A stretch of 64,000 bases of DNA, taken from contig DATJAY010000035.1 of the NCBI GenBank assembly GCA_035515795.1, positions 284,048 to 348,047 of the forward strand, written 5' to 3'. The position numbers and the translations under genes are program-made. Source of the stretch: Candidatus Acidiferrales bacterium (GTDB taxonomy: Bacteria > Bacteroidota > Ignavibacteria > Kryptoniales > JAKASW01). Positions within the stretch are counted from its first letter, which is position 1, and each line of letters starts with the position of its first letter. A model generated the notes under the pieces. It searched no databases and had not been told where the DNA came from. It saw only the letters and a program-made list of their open reading frames with translations. Below, one piece after another: positions 55,338 to 64,000 of this stretch.

Positions 55338-56078
55338 ATGAAAATCGAGGTTTTCTTTTCACCCGCCGGTGTGGATGAACTCGGTATGCGCGGCAAAAAT
55401 GTCGTCATCATTGACGTGCTCCGGGCATCTACCACGATTTGTACAGCTCTAAGAAACGGAGCCCGCGAAGTTATTCCCGCTCCGGATATCGAAAGCGCAA
55501 CGAAAATTTCAACAAACCTCAGCGGCGATTCGCATCTCCTCGGCGGAGAAAGGCAGGGTAAAAAAATCGACGGCTTCGATCTCGGTAATTCTCCGTTCGA
55601 ATATACTCCGGAGAAAGTCGGCGGTAAGACGATAATTTTTACGACCACCAACGGTGCGGGAGCAATGTATAAATGCCGTTATGCATCCATGGCTCTGGTC
55701 GGGGGTTTCGTCAACGCCTCTGCGGTAGCTCAGACGGTTGTCGACATCGGCGGAACGTGGACAGTTCTTTGCTCTGGCAGACAGGGTGGCTTTTCAATTG
55801 AAGATGCAACATGCGCAGGAATGATAATAGCGAAAGTCAATGCTGTCGTTAAAGTGGAGACGGACGATGCCGGATTGACATCGGTTATTTTATATAATAA
55901 GTTCAAGAAGGGCATCCTCGGAATGATGAAGCAGTCTGCGCACGGAAAATATCTGGTGTCGATTGGCTTCGAGGAGGATCTGAAATTTTGTGCCGAGGTC
56001 GATAACGTTCCAGTAATACCCGTAATTGAAGGAACTGGAATCAAGCTCAAGCAAAATAAGCTGGTGGTAAACGGCTAA
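55338..56078 (+). CDS. comB: 2-phosphosulfolactate phosphatase
   Basis: A 246-residue protein of the ComB family, which in methanogens makes sulfolactate in coenzyme M synthesis and in bacteria is found without that pathway. The signature is VVIIDVLRASTTICTALRNG, GGERQGKKIDGFDLGNSPFEY and IIFTTTNGAGAM. GAGGA lies before the ATG, eight bases after the gcvT stop. A sulfonate-metabolism role is inference. No comA or comC homologue is adjacent. Confidence 0.92.
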   Translation: MKIEVFFSPAGVDELGMRGKNVVIIDVLRASTTICTALRNGAREVIPAPDIESATKISTNLSGDSHLLGGERQGKKIDGFDLGNSPFEYTPEKVGGKTIIFTTTNGAGAMYKCRYASMALVGGFVNASAVAQTVVDIGGTWTVLCSGRQGGFSIEDATCAGMIIAKVNAVVKVETDDAGLTSVILYNKFKKGILGMMKQSAHGKYLVSIGFEEDLKFCAEVDNVPVIPVIEGTGIKLKQNKLVVNG

Positions 56079-56133
56079 TCTGAGATTGAAAAGCGAATCG
56101 CGAATCGCCAATTACTAATTGCAGTCGTGACAT

Positions 56134-58656
56134 ATGCCTGAACCAAGAGAGAGACTCGAGAAAAATTTGAATCATAAGGACGGCGAGGCCCGGCAGGTCG
56201 AAATCGCTTCGGGGCGGGAAAGAAAGCCGGTCAAAGATCAGGTTCGCGGGAAAAGATCACTCAGGTCGGAGGTCATGAATTTCTCGCTAATTATAATTTC
56301 AATCCTTGCCGGCTTAAGCATAGTTTCGTATTCGCCTGCCGACGATGCAAACTCCGAGATAGGTTTCTTCGACATGTTCAGGCTGTTCCTGGGCGACGAG
56401 GCATTGCGTGCAAAGGCAGACGCGATTCATAACTGGCTCGGAATTTTCGGAGCGTACATCGCCAACTTCTTCGTTAATTCAACTCTCGGATATTTTGCGA
56501 TCGCGTTTCCGGTCATTCTCCTTATCTTCAGTTGGACTGCACTTCAAAAGAGAGATTATGTTAAAGCCGCCCGGATCAGTACCATGGTGCTGATATACGG
56601 CATCGTCATCGCTGTCCTTTCGGGATACCTGAAGGCGCTTTACGGCACGGATAAATTCGGAAAAGAATGGTATGGACTCATCGGGGAGTTTTCTGCACTC
56701 GCCTTGATCCGCGCACTCGGAGCGGTCGGCGGTGCAGCAGTAATTTTTCTCGTCCTATTCTCTTTGGTTGTTTTCACTTTGAAGATTTCGCCTCAAGAGC
56801 TGGTAAATGCATTCATATGGTTGTTCTCCTTAATTTTTAAATCGATCGGTTCGCTGTTCGCTTTCATTTTCTCACGAAGAAAACCCAAGGGGGAAGTTGT
56901 AATTTCAAGGGACGATGAGAAAAGGGTTTTTCCCGTAGAACCTGTCAAAATTGTGCGCGAAGACGCCAGGACCAAGCATGATGCGAATTTGATCGAGGAG
57001 GCGAAAGAATTGGTCAAGCGGTCGTTTACCAGAGCGGAGGAAGCCGAAGAGGAAATCTCTGATGAGGAGCCAGAAGAGGGTCGAGAGAAATTGCTCATCA
57101 CGAGAAAAGTAATTCCGCCGCCCCGGTTTACTGACAGCGAAACAGCGGAGTCGGTAAATCAGGATGAAGAGATCGAGTATACGCCGCCGCCTCTGGACCT
57201 CCTCGATGTTCCGGTTCAGGTGGATAAGATTTCCGACGACGAGCTTCGCGCAAATGCGGAGCTGCTTCGTTCGAAGCTGCAAGTCTTCGACATTGAAATA
57301 GAAAATGTCAGCGTGATACCGGGCCCGGTAGTGACTTTGTACGAGCTCGTTCCGGCGAGCGGCGTGAAGATCAGTCGGATCACGAGTCTTGAAGACGATC
57401 TTGCGCTAGCACTTCAGGCGCGGGGGATAAGAATAATCGCCCCGATACCTGGCAAGGGAGCGGTCGGCGTTGAAATTCCAAACCACAAGCCGCAGATCGT
57501 CAACTTCCGCAGCGTCGTCTCGTCTGCTAAGTTTCAGGACCTGCGGTTCAATCTTCCTATCGCAATGGGAAAAACTATTACCGGCGAGATTTTTGTTGAC
57601 GATCTTTCGAGGATGCCGCACCTTTTGATCGCCGGTGCGACGGGGTCAGGCAAGAGCGTCGGCATTAACACGATCATGATGAGCATGATCTACAAACTCA
57701 AACCGTGGGAGATAAAATTTGTAATCATCGATCCGAAGAAAATTGAGCTTTCGCTATATAAGAAGTTGAGCAAGCATTTCCTTGCAGTGTCGCCCGATGT
57801 CGATGAAGAAATAATAACGGACGCAGGCAATGCAGTTCTCGCCCTCAAATCTGTCGAATCCGAGATGGACGACCGGTATTCCCTTCTTGCGAAGGCCGGG
57901 GTGAGAAATATTCAGGATTATAACAAGAAACTCGCAGAAGGCAAACTAAAGGAGAATGAAGAAACGAAATTCGTCAGGCTTCCGTACATCGTCATCTTCA
58001 TCGACGAACTTGCCGATCTGATGCTGACTGCCGCTCACGAGGTAGAAGATCCGATCACGCGATTGGCTCAGCTCGCGCGTGCTGTAGGAATCCATCTTGT
58101 GCTTGCGACGCAGCGCCCATCGGTCGATGTCATAACCGGGCTTATCAAGGCAAACTTCCCCGCGAGAATTGCTTACCAGGTTGCATCACGCATCGACTCA
58201 CGTACGATACTTGACCAGAACGGTGCCGAACAGCTTCTCGGCAACGGCGACATGCTGTACTTGGCGGCCGGCAGTTCTAAGCCCGAAAGGATGCAGAACT
58301 CGTTCCTCTCCACCGAGGAAATCGAAAAGGTCGTTGACTTCATCTCGGCGCAGAAAGGTTATTCTCGGCCGTACCAGCTTCCATCTGTTCTTGTAAAAAA
58401 AGGTAATGGAGGTGCGGCAGTCGGAGAATATGACGAAATGTTCGAAGAGGCAGCACGCCTTGTTGTACGACACCAACAGGCATCGACCTCGTTTTTGCAG
58501 AGGAGGTTGAAGCTGGGCTATGGAAGAGCGGCGCGTGTGATCGACGAACTTGAAAATGCCGGAATCGTCGGACCTTTCGAGGGAAGCAAGGGGCGCGAAG
58601 TTCTTCTCGAGAGCGAAGCGGAACTGGATACCAGGCTGACTGAATTGGGAATGTGA
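56134..58656 (+). CDS. ftsK: DNA translocase FtsK/SpoIIIE
   Basis: An 840-residue DNA pump that clears and resolves chromosomes at the division septum. After a basic start, four membrane helices (about residues 48-240) anchor it. An acidic linker (EEAEEEISDEEPEEGREK) leads to the motor: Walker A in LLIAGATGSGKSVGINT, VIFIDELADLM as Walker B, and the ATQRPSVDVITGLIKANFPA block. The C-terminal gamma winged helix (STSFLQRRLKLGYGRAARVI) would read KOPS-type orienting sequences. Its stop overlaps the lolA start by one base. Confidence 0.96.
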   Translation: MPEPRERLEKNLNHKDGEARQVEIASGRERKPVKDQVRGKRSLRSEVMNFSLIIISILAGLSIVSYSPADDANSEIGFFDMFRLFLGDEALRAKADAIHNWLGIFGAYIANFFVNSTLGYFAIAFPVILLIFSWTALQKRDYVKAARISTMVLIYGIVIAVLSGYLKALYGTDKFGKEWYGLIGEFSALALIRALGAVGGAAVIFLVLFSLVVFTLKISPQELVNAFIWLFSLIFKSIGSLFAFIFSRRKPKGEVVISRDDEKRVFPVEPVKIVREDARTKHDANLIEEAKELVKRSFTRAEEAEEEISDEEPEEGREKLLITRKVIPPPRFTDSETAESVNQDEEIEYTPPPLDLLDVPVQVDKISDDELRANAELLRSKLQVFDIEIENVSVIPGPVVTLYELVPASGVKISRITSLEDDLALALQARGIRIIAPIPGKGAVGVEIPNHKPQIVNFRSVVSSAKFQDLRFNLPIAMGKTITGEIFVDDLSRMPHLLIAGATGSGKSVGINTIMMSMIYKLKPWEIKFVIIDPKKIELSLYKKLSKHFLAVSPDVDEEIITDAGNAVLALKSVESEMDDRYSLLAKAGVRNIQDYNKKLAEGKLKENEETKFVRLPYIVIFIDELADLMLTAAHEVEDPITRLAQLARAVGIHLVLATQRPSVDVITGLIKANFPARIAYQVASRIDSRTILDQNGAEQLLGNGDMLYLAAGSSKPERMQNSFLSTEEIEKVVDFISAQKGYSRPYQLPSVLVKKGNGGAAVGEYDEMFEEAARLVVRHQQASTSFLQRRLKLGYGRAARVIDELENAGIVGPFEGSKGREVLLESEAELDTRLTELGM

Positions 58657-59324
58657 TGAGGATCGAAAACTTAGGATTCAAGGTTCACAATTACGCGCTT
58701 ATCTGCGTCCTGCTTCTGGTGTCTTCCTTCGCTTTCGCGGGCGATACGCCGACTGCCGCTGAGATTGTCAAAAATATTCGGGAAAATTTCAATCAAACGC
58801 ATGATGTGATTATTCATTTCACCCAAACAGTCGTCATGCCGCTATCGAAAATGTCGAAGGTGACTGATGGGACCCTTTATTTGAAGAAGGGAAACAAATA
58901 CCGGATCGAGACGGAAGATAATGTTTTAGTGACCGATGGAAAAACATCGTGGACGTACGCGCCATCTTCCAAGCGGATTGTTGTCGATAATTATAAAGAA
59001 GACAAAAATACGATTTCACCCGACAAATTTCTTCTAAACGTTCCTTCGGATTTTTACGTCGTTCTCCTGTCGTCGAATTTCTCCGACGCCGATACGACTT
59101 ACACGCTTCGGCTGACGCCGAAGAACGACAATTCGTTCATTCGTTCCATAAAGCTGGTTGTCTCCCGCAATTGGACCGTTCGCAGCGCGGAAATATCCGA
59201 CATGAATGATACCCGGTATACATACACAGTGAAGGATTTAAAAATTAATTCCGGTCTTCCGGATTCTGAATTTGAATTCGATCCGCCGAAAGACGCGCAG
59301 ATCGTTGATCTGCGCCAGCACTGA
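58656..59324 (+). CDS. lolA: Outer membrane lipoprotein carrier protein LolA
   Basis: A 222-residue periplasmic chaperone that carries lipoproteins from LolCDE to the outer membrane. ATG 58656 overlaps the ftsK stop; a GTG one codon earlier is possible. The signal peptide ends near SSFAFAG. The half-barrel motifs FTQTVVMPL, SKVTDGTLYLKKGNKYRIET and NVLVTDGKTSWTYAPSSKRI are typical. It fits an organism rich in lipoproteins, several of which are encoded in this window. Confidence 0.93.
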   Translation: MRIENLGFKVHNYALICVLLLVSSFAFAGDTPTAAEIVKNIRENFNQTHDVIIHFTQTVVMPLSKMSKVTDGTLYLKKGNKYRIETEDNVLVTDGKTSWTYAPSSKRIVVDNYKEDKNTISPDKFLLNVPSDFYVVLLSSNFSDADTTYTLRLTPKNDNSFIRSIKLVVSRNWTVRSAEISDMNDTRYTYTVKDLKINSGLPDSEFEFDPPKDAQIVDLRQH

Positions 59325-59357
59325 AGCGGCATTGTCCTGAATCTTTAGAGACTCCTT

Positions 59358-60389
59358 TTGAAATCCCACCAACAGCTTCTGCGCACGCTCATCGGCCTCC
59401 TGATCGCTGCTTTATTTGTCTTCCTCGCATTCAGAGGAATTTCTTTCGAGTCACTCCTGCATGACGCTCTCCACGCAAACTTTTTCATTCTTGCCGCGGC
59501 AACGATCGTGGGTCTGTTGAGCCTTTTCGTCCGCGGGCTTCGGTGGCGCGTTATTCTCCAGGAAATAAAACCCGAAATCTCCGTTGTCGAAACATACGGG
59601 AGCTTAATGGTCGGATATCTGATGAACAATTTCGTTCCGCGGCTCGGTGAGATCGTCCGTGCTTATGTGACCGGAAGATCAGAGGCCACAAGGGTCAGCG
59701 GCGTATTGGGAACAATCGTTCTCGAAAGACTTTTCGACATGCTTTCCTCGGGCATACTTTTCGGAATTGTCCTGGCGACCTATGGCGGAGGAATAGTTGC
59801 AGAATTTCCGTTTCTTCGTCTCGCCGGTATTATTTTGATCGTCGGTTCCGTCGCGATCGGTGCTGTCTTTTATATCTCATCAACGGTCAAGAAGGCTAAC
59901 GATTTGCTGATGAGGTTCGTCCGGTTCGTCGTCCCGGGGAAATTTTCCGGGAGAGTCGAAGAAATCATCGGTTCATTTCTCTCTTCATTCTCGATTCTTC
60001 GTTCGCCGGAAAGCCTTCTTCGAGTTACAGTTTACACTGCACTGATTTGGATCGTCTACATTTTTCAAATCTATATTCCCTTCTTTGCATTCAAATCTAC
60101 TTCCGTGCTTACCTTTTACGATTCGTTTGTCCTCGGTATGATAACCACCATGGCATGGGTGATACCGAGTCCGGGTGCTCTCGGCGTTTACCATCTTTTC
60201 GTTTCGCAGACTCTCGCCAGGCTGTTCGGAGTTTTGCCGGATGAAGCGCTGGCTTATGCCACGCTCACGCATCTCTTTGGATATATTGCAATCACGATTG
60301 TTGGAATAATTTTCGCCTTCATTTTTACACAGCGATTGAAAATCCGCTCGGTGGGAAAGCTGCTCGAAGTTGAAGAAAGAGAAACTTAG
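59358..60389 (+). CDS. Flippase-like integral membrane protein (UPF0104/LPG synthase-like)
   Basis: A 343-residue protein from TTG 59358 with about eight membrane helices. It belongs to the lysylphosphatidylglycerol synthase/UPF0104 superfamily membrane domain. FVRGLRWRVIL, VGYLMNNFVPRLGEIVRAYV and VLGTIVLERLFDMLSSG are the conserved loops, and WVIPSPGALGVYHLFV is the late motif. No soluble aminoacyl-transferase domain is attached, so lipid flipping or a glycolipid role is more likely than lysyl transfer. Confidence 0.88.
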   Translation: MKSHQQLLRTLIGLLIAALFVFLAFRGISFESLLHDALHANFFILAAATIVGLLSLFVRGLRWRVILQEIKPEISVVETYGSLMVGYLMNNFVPRLGEIVRAYVTGRSEATRVSGVLGTIVLERLFDMLSSGILFGIVLATYGGGIVAEFPFLRLAGIILIVGSVAIGAVFYISSTVKKANDLLMRFVRFVVPGKFSGRVEEIIGSFLSSFSILRSPESLLRVTVYTALIWIVYIFQIYIPFFAFKSTSVLTFYDSFVLGMITTMAWVIPSPGALGVYHLFVSQTLARLFGVLPDEALAYATLTHLFGYIAITIVGIIFAFIFTQRLKIRSVGKLLEVEERET

Positions 60390-60702
60390 GGAACTCTTCC
60401 GGACCTTCTTTTTCGTGAAATCACCGACCGCATAGAAGTGAATTGCCGTTGTTGAACAGTGAGCCCAGTCAATATTAACGAAAACTTCATTATATCTCGC
60501 TTGACATTTTGCCGGCGAGTACCCAAATTATACCCGATGATTCACAGAGTGGTGGTGAGTTTAATAATCCAATCGTCACAAAAGTTTCTTCAAAGCGTCA
60601 GATGGAGGGTTCGCTGAGCAAGCGGCCTGCTACTGATTAGCGGATCGTGCTGACAAAACTCTCGCCATAATTTTCAAACAAAAAAATTGGAAGGGTGAAG
60701 TT
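60390..60702. other. Intergenic region upstream of the giant T9SS gene
   Basis: There is no gene in these 313 bases. TTGACA occurs at about 60501-60506, but no -10 box sits at a suitable distance (TTATAC is 21 bases away). I see no riboswitch I can name; a GC-rich stretch at 60595-60650 may fold. A GGAAGGG ribosome-binding site lies just before the next start. Confidence 0.35.
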
Positions 60703-63700
60703 ATGAAGATTTCTTCGACACTTCTCTTTGTCGCACTTCTTACAATGAGTGCGCAAGCACAAAAATTATGGACAGGCAGCGGCGGTGATGGTTTGTGGAC
60801 CACTGCAACAAACTGGAGCGGCGGAACAGTCCCCACAAGTGCAGATAGCGTTGTTCTGGATAACACAAATATTGCAGGAAGTTACACCGTCACAATACCT
60901 TTAGCCGGCACAGCTGTGGTAAAGGAGCTGCAGATCGGCTATCCGGGGAATACGAATATAATTACCCTTTATTTTGCCAGCAACGCGGCAACAGCCGGAT
61001 TTAAGTTTGGGGACGGTGCAGCAGGCAATCTGGATTTCGACATCGACCAAGGCGGAGTTTTCATCAATGCTTCCAACGCGGCGAGTGGTTCAACGTATTT
61101 TCAGCGCGTAAACACCGGCGATTCACTTAGGGTAAAAAGCGGAGGAAAATTTGTTCAGGTAACCACGTTGTCATTCTCAACACCGTTTCCGGCCGCAACC
61201 ACGAAATTCGATGAAGGAAGTACGTTCGAACTAAATGTCAGAGGTACGGGGCTGGCAACTCCGACCGTATCTGGCCGTACTTACGGAAATTATACTTTAG
61301 CCGCCGACTCTGCTGGTGGCACAAGGACTTATCAATCGACAAGCGGTGGTGGTGCTTTCAAAGTACTCGACACGTGGACAATAGAATCAGGAGTAACTCT
61401 TCTTCCCTGGGGTGGCACAGGGGTGGACAGCATAAATAATATTTCTAACAGCGGGGTGATGAGTTTTGCTCCAGCATCGGGTTCACTTTACATCTATGGC
61501 AGTCTCACGGTTAATGATTCCTTTATTGTATCAAGTGCAACCTTACCTTGCACATTCAGTGGTAGTTCGTATCAACTGATTAGTGGAACAGGGCTTATTG
61601 AATTCAAGGATTCAGTCATAATCGCAAACTCGGGATCAATAGTTGCACTGGGTGGGAATGTTGTTGATTCTGGTTCCGTTACTGTCACCGGAAATCTATC
61701 AGCGGGAATGAGCTCAATTACCGGTTCAGGTAGCTTTAGACTTTACCCGAACGCGACGCTGTTTCTTGGCGGAGCGAATGGCGTCAATGACTTGGTTAAA
61801 CCAACTGGAATTATTTCTTTAAGCAAGAGTGCCAACTACTATTTTAACGGTGGCGGACCGCAGTACACAGGCACATTAATGCCGGACACAGTCCGAGAAC
61901 TCAGAACGTATACCTCAACAGGTGTGACTTTAAGCAGAACTACAGTTGCAAATTTTGTTACCATGACCGGAGTAGGCAATATTACAACCACCGGAGATAC
62001 TCTCATAGCGCCTAATGGAGTTTCCGGTTCATATGGTGGTGGAGCATACATTGACGGCAATCTTTCGTATAACGTCACCGCAACGGGAGCATGGATTTTC
62101 CCAGTCGGATCGGGATTAATCAGTTACTTACCGGTCGAAATTGATTTCTCAACGTTAACTGGAAGCGGCGCTGTGGTTGTTGGAGCAGTAGACAGCACGG
62201 TGACGGCTCCGACACTTTCCCTCGGTGACACCATCAAAATGCTGCGGCACTACTTCGTAATCGGAAATGCCGCCGGAATTACCGCGTTTACCGACAGCCT
62301 TATACTGACTTATACAGCCTCGGATCTGGCTAGACTGGGAATCACGAAGGACTCGTCGCTTCATGTCTACCAGAGCAGCGGCCCACATTGGATCGATCTT
62401 CCCATAACGGCAAGAGACGTCACGAACAAAACGATCAAGACCTCCAAAGTCTCATCATTCGGAACCTTTATTCTCGGAGTTCCCGTCTTCGGACCGAAGG
62501 AGGTAACTATCGCTCAAGCAAAAAAAGACGACAACCACGATTTCGTGCCGGACTACTCGGTCACCGGTGATACATTGATCGTGTACGGAGTAGTTACCTC
62601 TCCTAACGTGGGCTCCACTTACACTTCTTACTACATTCAAGATTCGACGGCTGGCATTGATGTCTACAAAGGTGGGACGATAATGCCCTTTAGCATTGGC
62701 GATTCTGTGTTTGTAATCGGAAAAATACTCCAGAACAAAGGGGTGGAGGAGATTAGCCCGCTGGCGGCGGATTCGGTTCATTTCGGCATTCTGAAACATA
62801 ATGCAACAGTTCCCCAACCAAAACTTCTAACGCTCCATGGATATGTCTCAAATTCTGAAGATGTCGAGGGATCACTTATCGAGATAGATAGCCTATATAA
62901 AGTTTCTGGAACTTGGGCTGGAAACCAAAACATATACGTGACGAATGCAGCGCACACCGACACGACAATACTCTACATTAACCAGAATACAAATGTGGGG
63001 AGTCATGCGGAACCGATGTATCCAATAAACTTGGTTGGCATAGCCAGTCAATTCACTTCAAGTGTTCCGCCTAACAACGGCTATGAAATCATCCCTCGTG
63101 ATACGAATGATGTGAAAAGCGTCGCAACTATACCGCCTGCAGCACCGACCATTCTGCTTCCAGCAAATGGCTCTGCATATCAGCGAGCAGATACTCTTGA
63201 CTTCAAGTGGAACTCTAGTCCTACTGCAACGAAGTATCTGTTCCAGCTCTCCACGAATCGGCTGTTTTCTTCGTTTGTGGTGGCGGATTCCAATGTCGCC
63301 GACACCACAAGAAGGGTCACCGCACTTGCAAACTCGACGAAATATTTCTGGCGAGTCGGCGCATACAATGTGGGCGGTTTCGGTCCGTTCTCGGTAGTAG
63401 ATTCTTTCACAACTATCATCGCGATCCCGGCTGTGCCAACTATCGTTTCGCCGAACGGATCAACCGGTGAACCGAGAAGGACGACCTTCAAGTGGAATTC
63501 AACGGCAAATGCCACGAGCTATCATCTACAGGTCGGGACTGACAACTCGTTCTCGTCCGTTGTCAGAGATGTAACAACGCCGGATACATCACTTCAAATA
63601 TCTGATACATTGACGGCGAGCACGACGTACTACTGGCATGTGAGTGCAATCGACACGGGCGGTGCGAGTGCATACACGGCTGCCACAAGTTTCAAAACCG

Positions 63701-64000
63701 GCACGGGAGTCTTAGCCGTCGATGGACGTAGCGGAACTCCAAAGGAGTTCGCGCTGTATCAGAATTATCCGAACCCGTTCAACCCGTCAACCATGATCAA
63801 CTATGATTTGCCGAAAAACTCATACGTGAAAGTCACGATTTACGACTTGCTCGGCAGAGTTGTAGCGGATTTAGTGGACGGGATGCAAAATGCAGATCGA
63901 TACAGCATCGAATGGAATCCTTCAGGCTTAAGCAGCGGAATTTATTTCTGCCGGATCCAAGCTCAAAGTCAGGACGGAACAGCCAAATTTACATCGGTGA
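60703..64000 (+). CDS. Giant secreted T9SS cargo protein, cut by the window edge
   Basis: An open frame of 1099 codons from ATG 60703, after GGAAGGG, with no stop before the window ends. A signal peptide (to about SAQAQ) leads to a long Ser/Thr/Gly/Asn-rich beta-helix-like region opening WTGSGGDGLWTTATNWSGG, the start seen in many adhesin-like surface proteins. At about 600-800 is an OB-fold-like domain (GDTLIVYGVVTSPN, YYIQDSTAGIDVYKG). Two fibronectin type III domains follow at about 812-905 and 908-1005 (LDFKWNSSPTATKYLFQLST, STTYYWHVSAIDTGG). The type A sorting domain starts near 1017 (QNYPNPFNPSTMINYDLP). Only a few C-terminal residues should be missing. It is probably a surface adhesin or matrix protein. 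Confidence 0.92.
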   Translation, partial: MKISSTLLFVALLTMSAQAQKLWTGSGGDGLWTTATNWSGGTVPTSADSVVLDNTNIAGSYTVTIPLAGTAVVKELQIGYPGNTNIITLYFASNAATAGFKFGDGAAGNLDFDIDQGGVFINASNAASGSTYFQRVNTGDSLRVKSGGKFVQVTTLSFSTPFPAATTKFDEGSTFELNVRGTGLATPTVSGRTYGNYTLAADSAGGTRTYQSTSGGGAFKVLDTWTIESGVTLLPWGGTGVDSINNISNSGVMSFAPASGSLYIYGSLTVNDSFIVSSATLPCTFSGSSYQLISGTGLIEFKDSVIIANSGSIVALGGNVVDSGSVTVTGNLSAGMSSITGSGSFRLYPNATLFLGGANGVNDLVKPTGIISLSKSANYYFNGGGPQYTGTLMPDTVRELRTYTSTGVTLSRTTVANFVTMTGVGNITTTGDTLIAPNGVSGSYGGGAYIDGNLSYNVTATGAWIFPVGSGLISYLPVEIDFSTLTGSGAVVVGAVDSTVTAPTLSLGDTIKMLRHYFVIGNAAGITAFTDSLILTYTASDLARLGITKDSSLHVYQSSGPHWIDLPITARDVTNKTIKTSKVSSFGTFILGVPVFGPKEVTIAQAKKDDNHDFVPDYSVTGDTLIVYGVVTSPNVGSTYTSYYIQDSTAGIDVYKGGTIMPFSIGDSVFVIGKILQNKGVEEISPLAADSVHFGILKHNATVPQPKLLTLHGYVSNSEDVEGSLIEIDSLYKVSGTWAGNQNIYVTNAAHTDTTILYINQNTNVGSHAEPMYPINLVGIASQFTSSVPPNNGYEIIPRDTNDVKSVATIPPAAPTILLPANGSAYQRADTLDFKWNSSPTATKYLFQLSTNRLFSSFVVADSNVADTTRRVTALANSTKYFWRVGAYNVGGFGPFSVVDSFTTIIAIPAVPTIVSPNGSTGEPRRTTFKWNSTANATSYHLQVGTDNSFSSVVRDVTTPDTSLQISDTLTASTTYYWHVSAIDTGGASAYTAATSFKTGTGVLAVDGRSGTPKEFALYQNYPNPFNPSTMINYDLPKNSYVKVTIYDLLGRVVADLVDGMQNADRYSIEWNPSGLSSGIYFCRIQAQSQDGTAKFTSV

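Overview
The window is about 64 kb of a Gram-negative bacterial chromosome spanning the replication origin. The likely source is the FCB group, most probably an Ignavibacteria-like or related Bacteroidota lineage. Three secreted proteins end in a type IX secretion (Por) sorting domain with the NYPNPFNPST signature, which is common in Ignavibacteria, Kryptonia and Calditrichota. LolA, KdsB and YidC fit a cell with an outer membrane and LPS. The lineage call is inference from motifs; no 16S gene is present. I found no tRNA, rRNA, CRISPR array, transposase or phage gene.

Layout. 0-2.3 kb: a small two-helix membrane protein and ilvD. 2.3-4.9 kb (minus): the rpmH-rnpA-yidD-yidC block, in which rpmH, rnpA and yidD overlap in a chain. 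4.9-5.5 kb: probable oriC with five DnaA-box-like sites. 5.5-11.9 kb (plus): dnaA, dnaN, recF, a DUF721 gene and gyrB, with a sixth DnaA box and an AT-rich tract between dnaA and dnaN. Then a glycosyltransferase, a WG-repeat protein and gyrA, which ends at a strong terminator. 16.3-23.8 kb is accessory: a lipoprotein, two T9SS cargo proteins, and between them a three-gene minus-strand cluster. That cluster encodes a CXXX-repeat precursor (41 consecutive cysteines exactly four residues apart), a radical SAM/SPASM peptide maturase, and a second maturase fused to what looks like the small CXXX accessory protein. It reads as a complete ribosomal-peptide (RiPP) system whose precursor carries a Tat-like, possibly lipoprotein, leader. 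It is the most interesting locus here.

23.9-33.4 kb (minus): an AddA/RecB-like helicase-nuclease with a probable Fe-S nuclease domain, a PolB-type 3'-5' exonuclease, a DUF2721 membrane protein, a secreted S9 peptidase and a GH127 glycosidase. 33.6-38.1 kb (plus): a SUF iron-sulfur operon, sufBCD, a DUF59 gene and a terminal Rrf2 regulator, without sufS or sufU. 38.2-48.4 kb (minus): a phosphoglycerate-mutase-like metalloenzyme, dtd, prmC, an orphan DNA methyltransferase, a thioredoxin-like protein, nadK, a Gfo/Idh/MocA dehydrogenase, an MFS transporter and several exported or small proteins. 48.6-60.4 kb (plus): an M48 protease, plsC, gatC, kdsB, pyrG, a transaldolase, gcvT, comB, ftsK, lolA and a flippase-like protein. 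From 60.7 kb a giant T9SS cargo gene runs off the right edge.

Together the plus-strand origin block makes the replication initiator, clamp, repair loader and both gyrase subunits. The minus-strand block beside it makes ribosomal L34, the RNase P protein and the membrane insertase machinery. PyrG supplies the CTP used by the adjacent KdsB. GTG and TTG starts are frequent; starts were chosen from Shine-Dalgarno position and overlap with neighbours.
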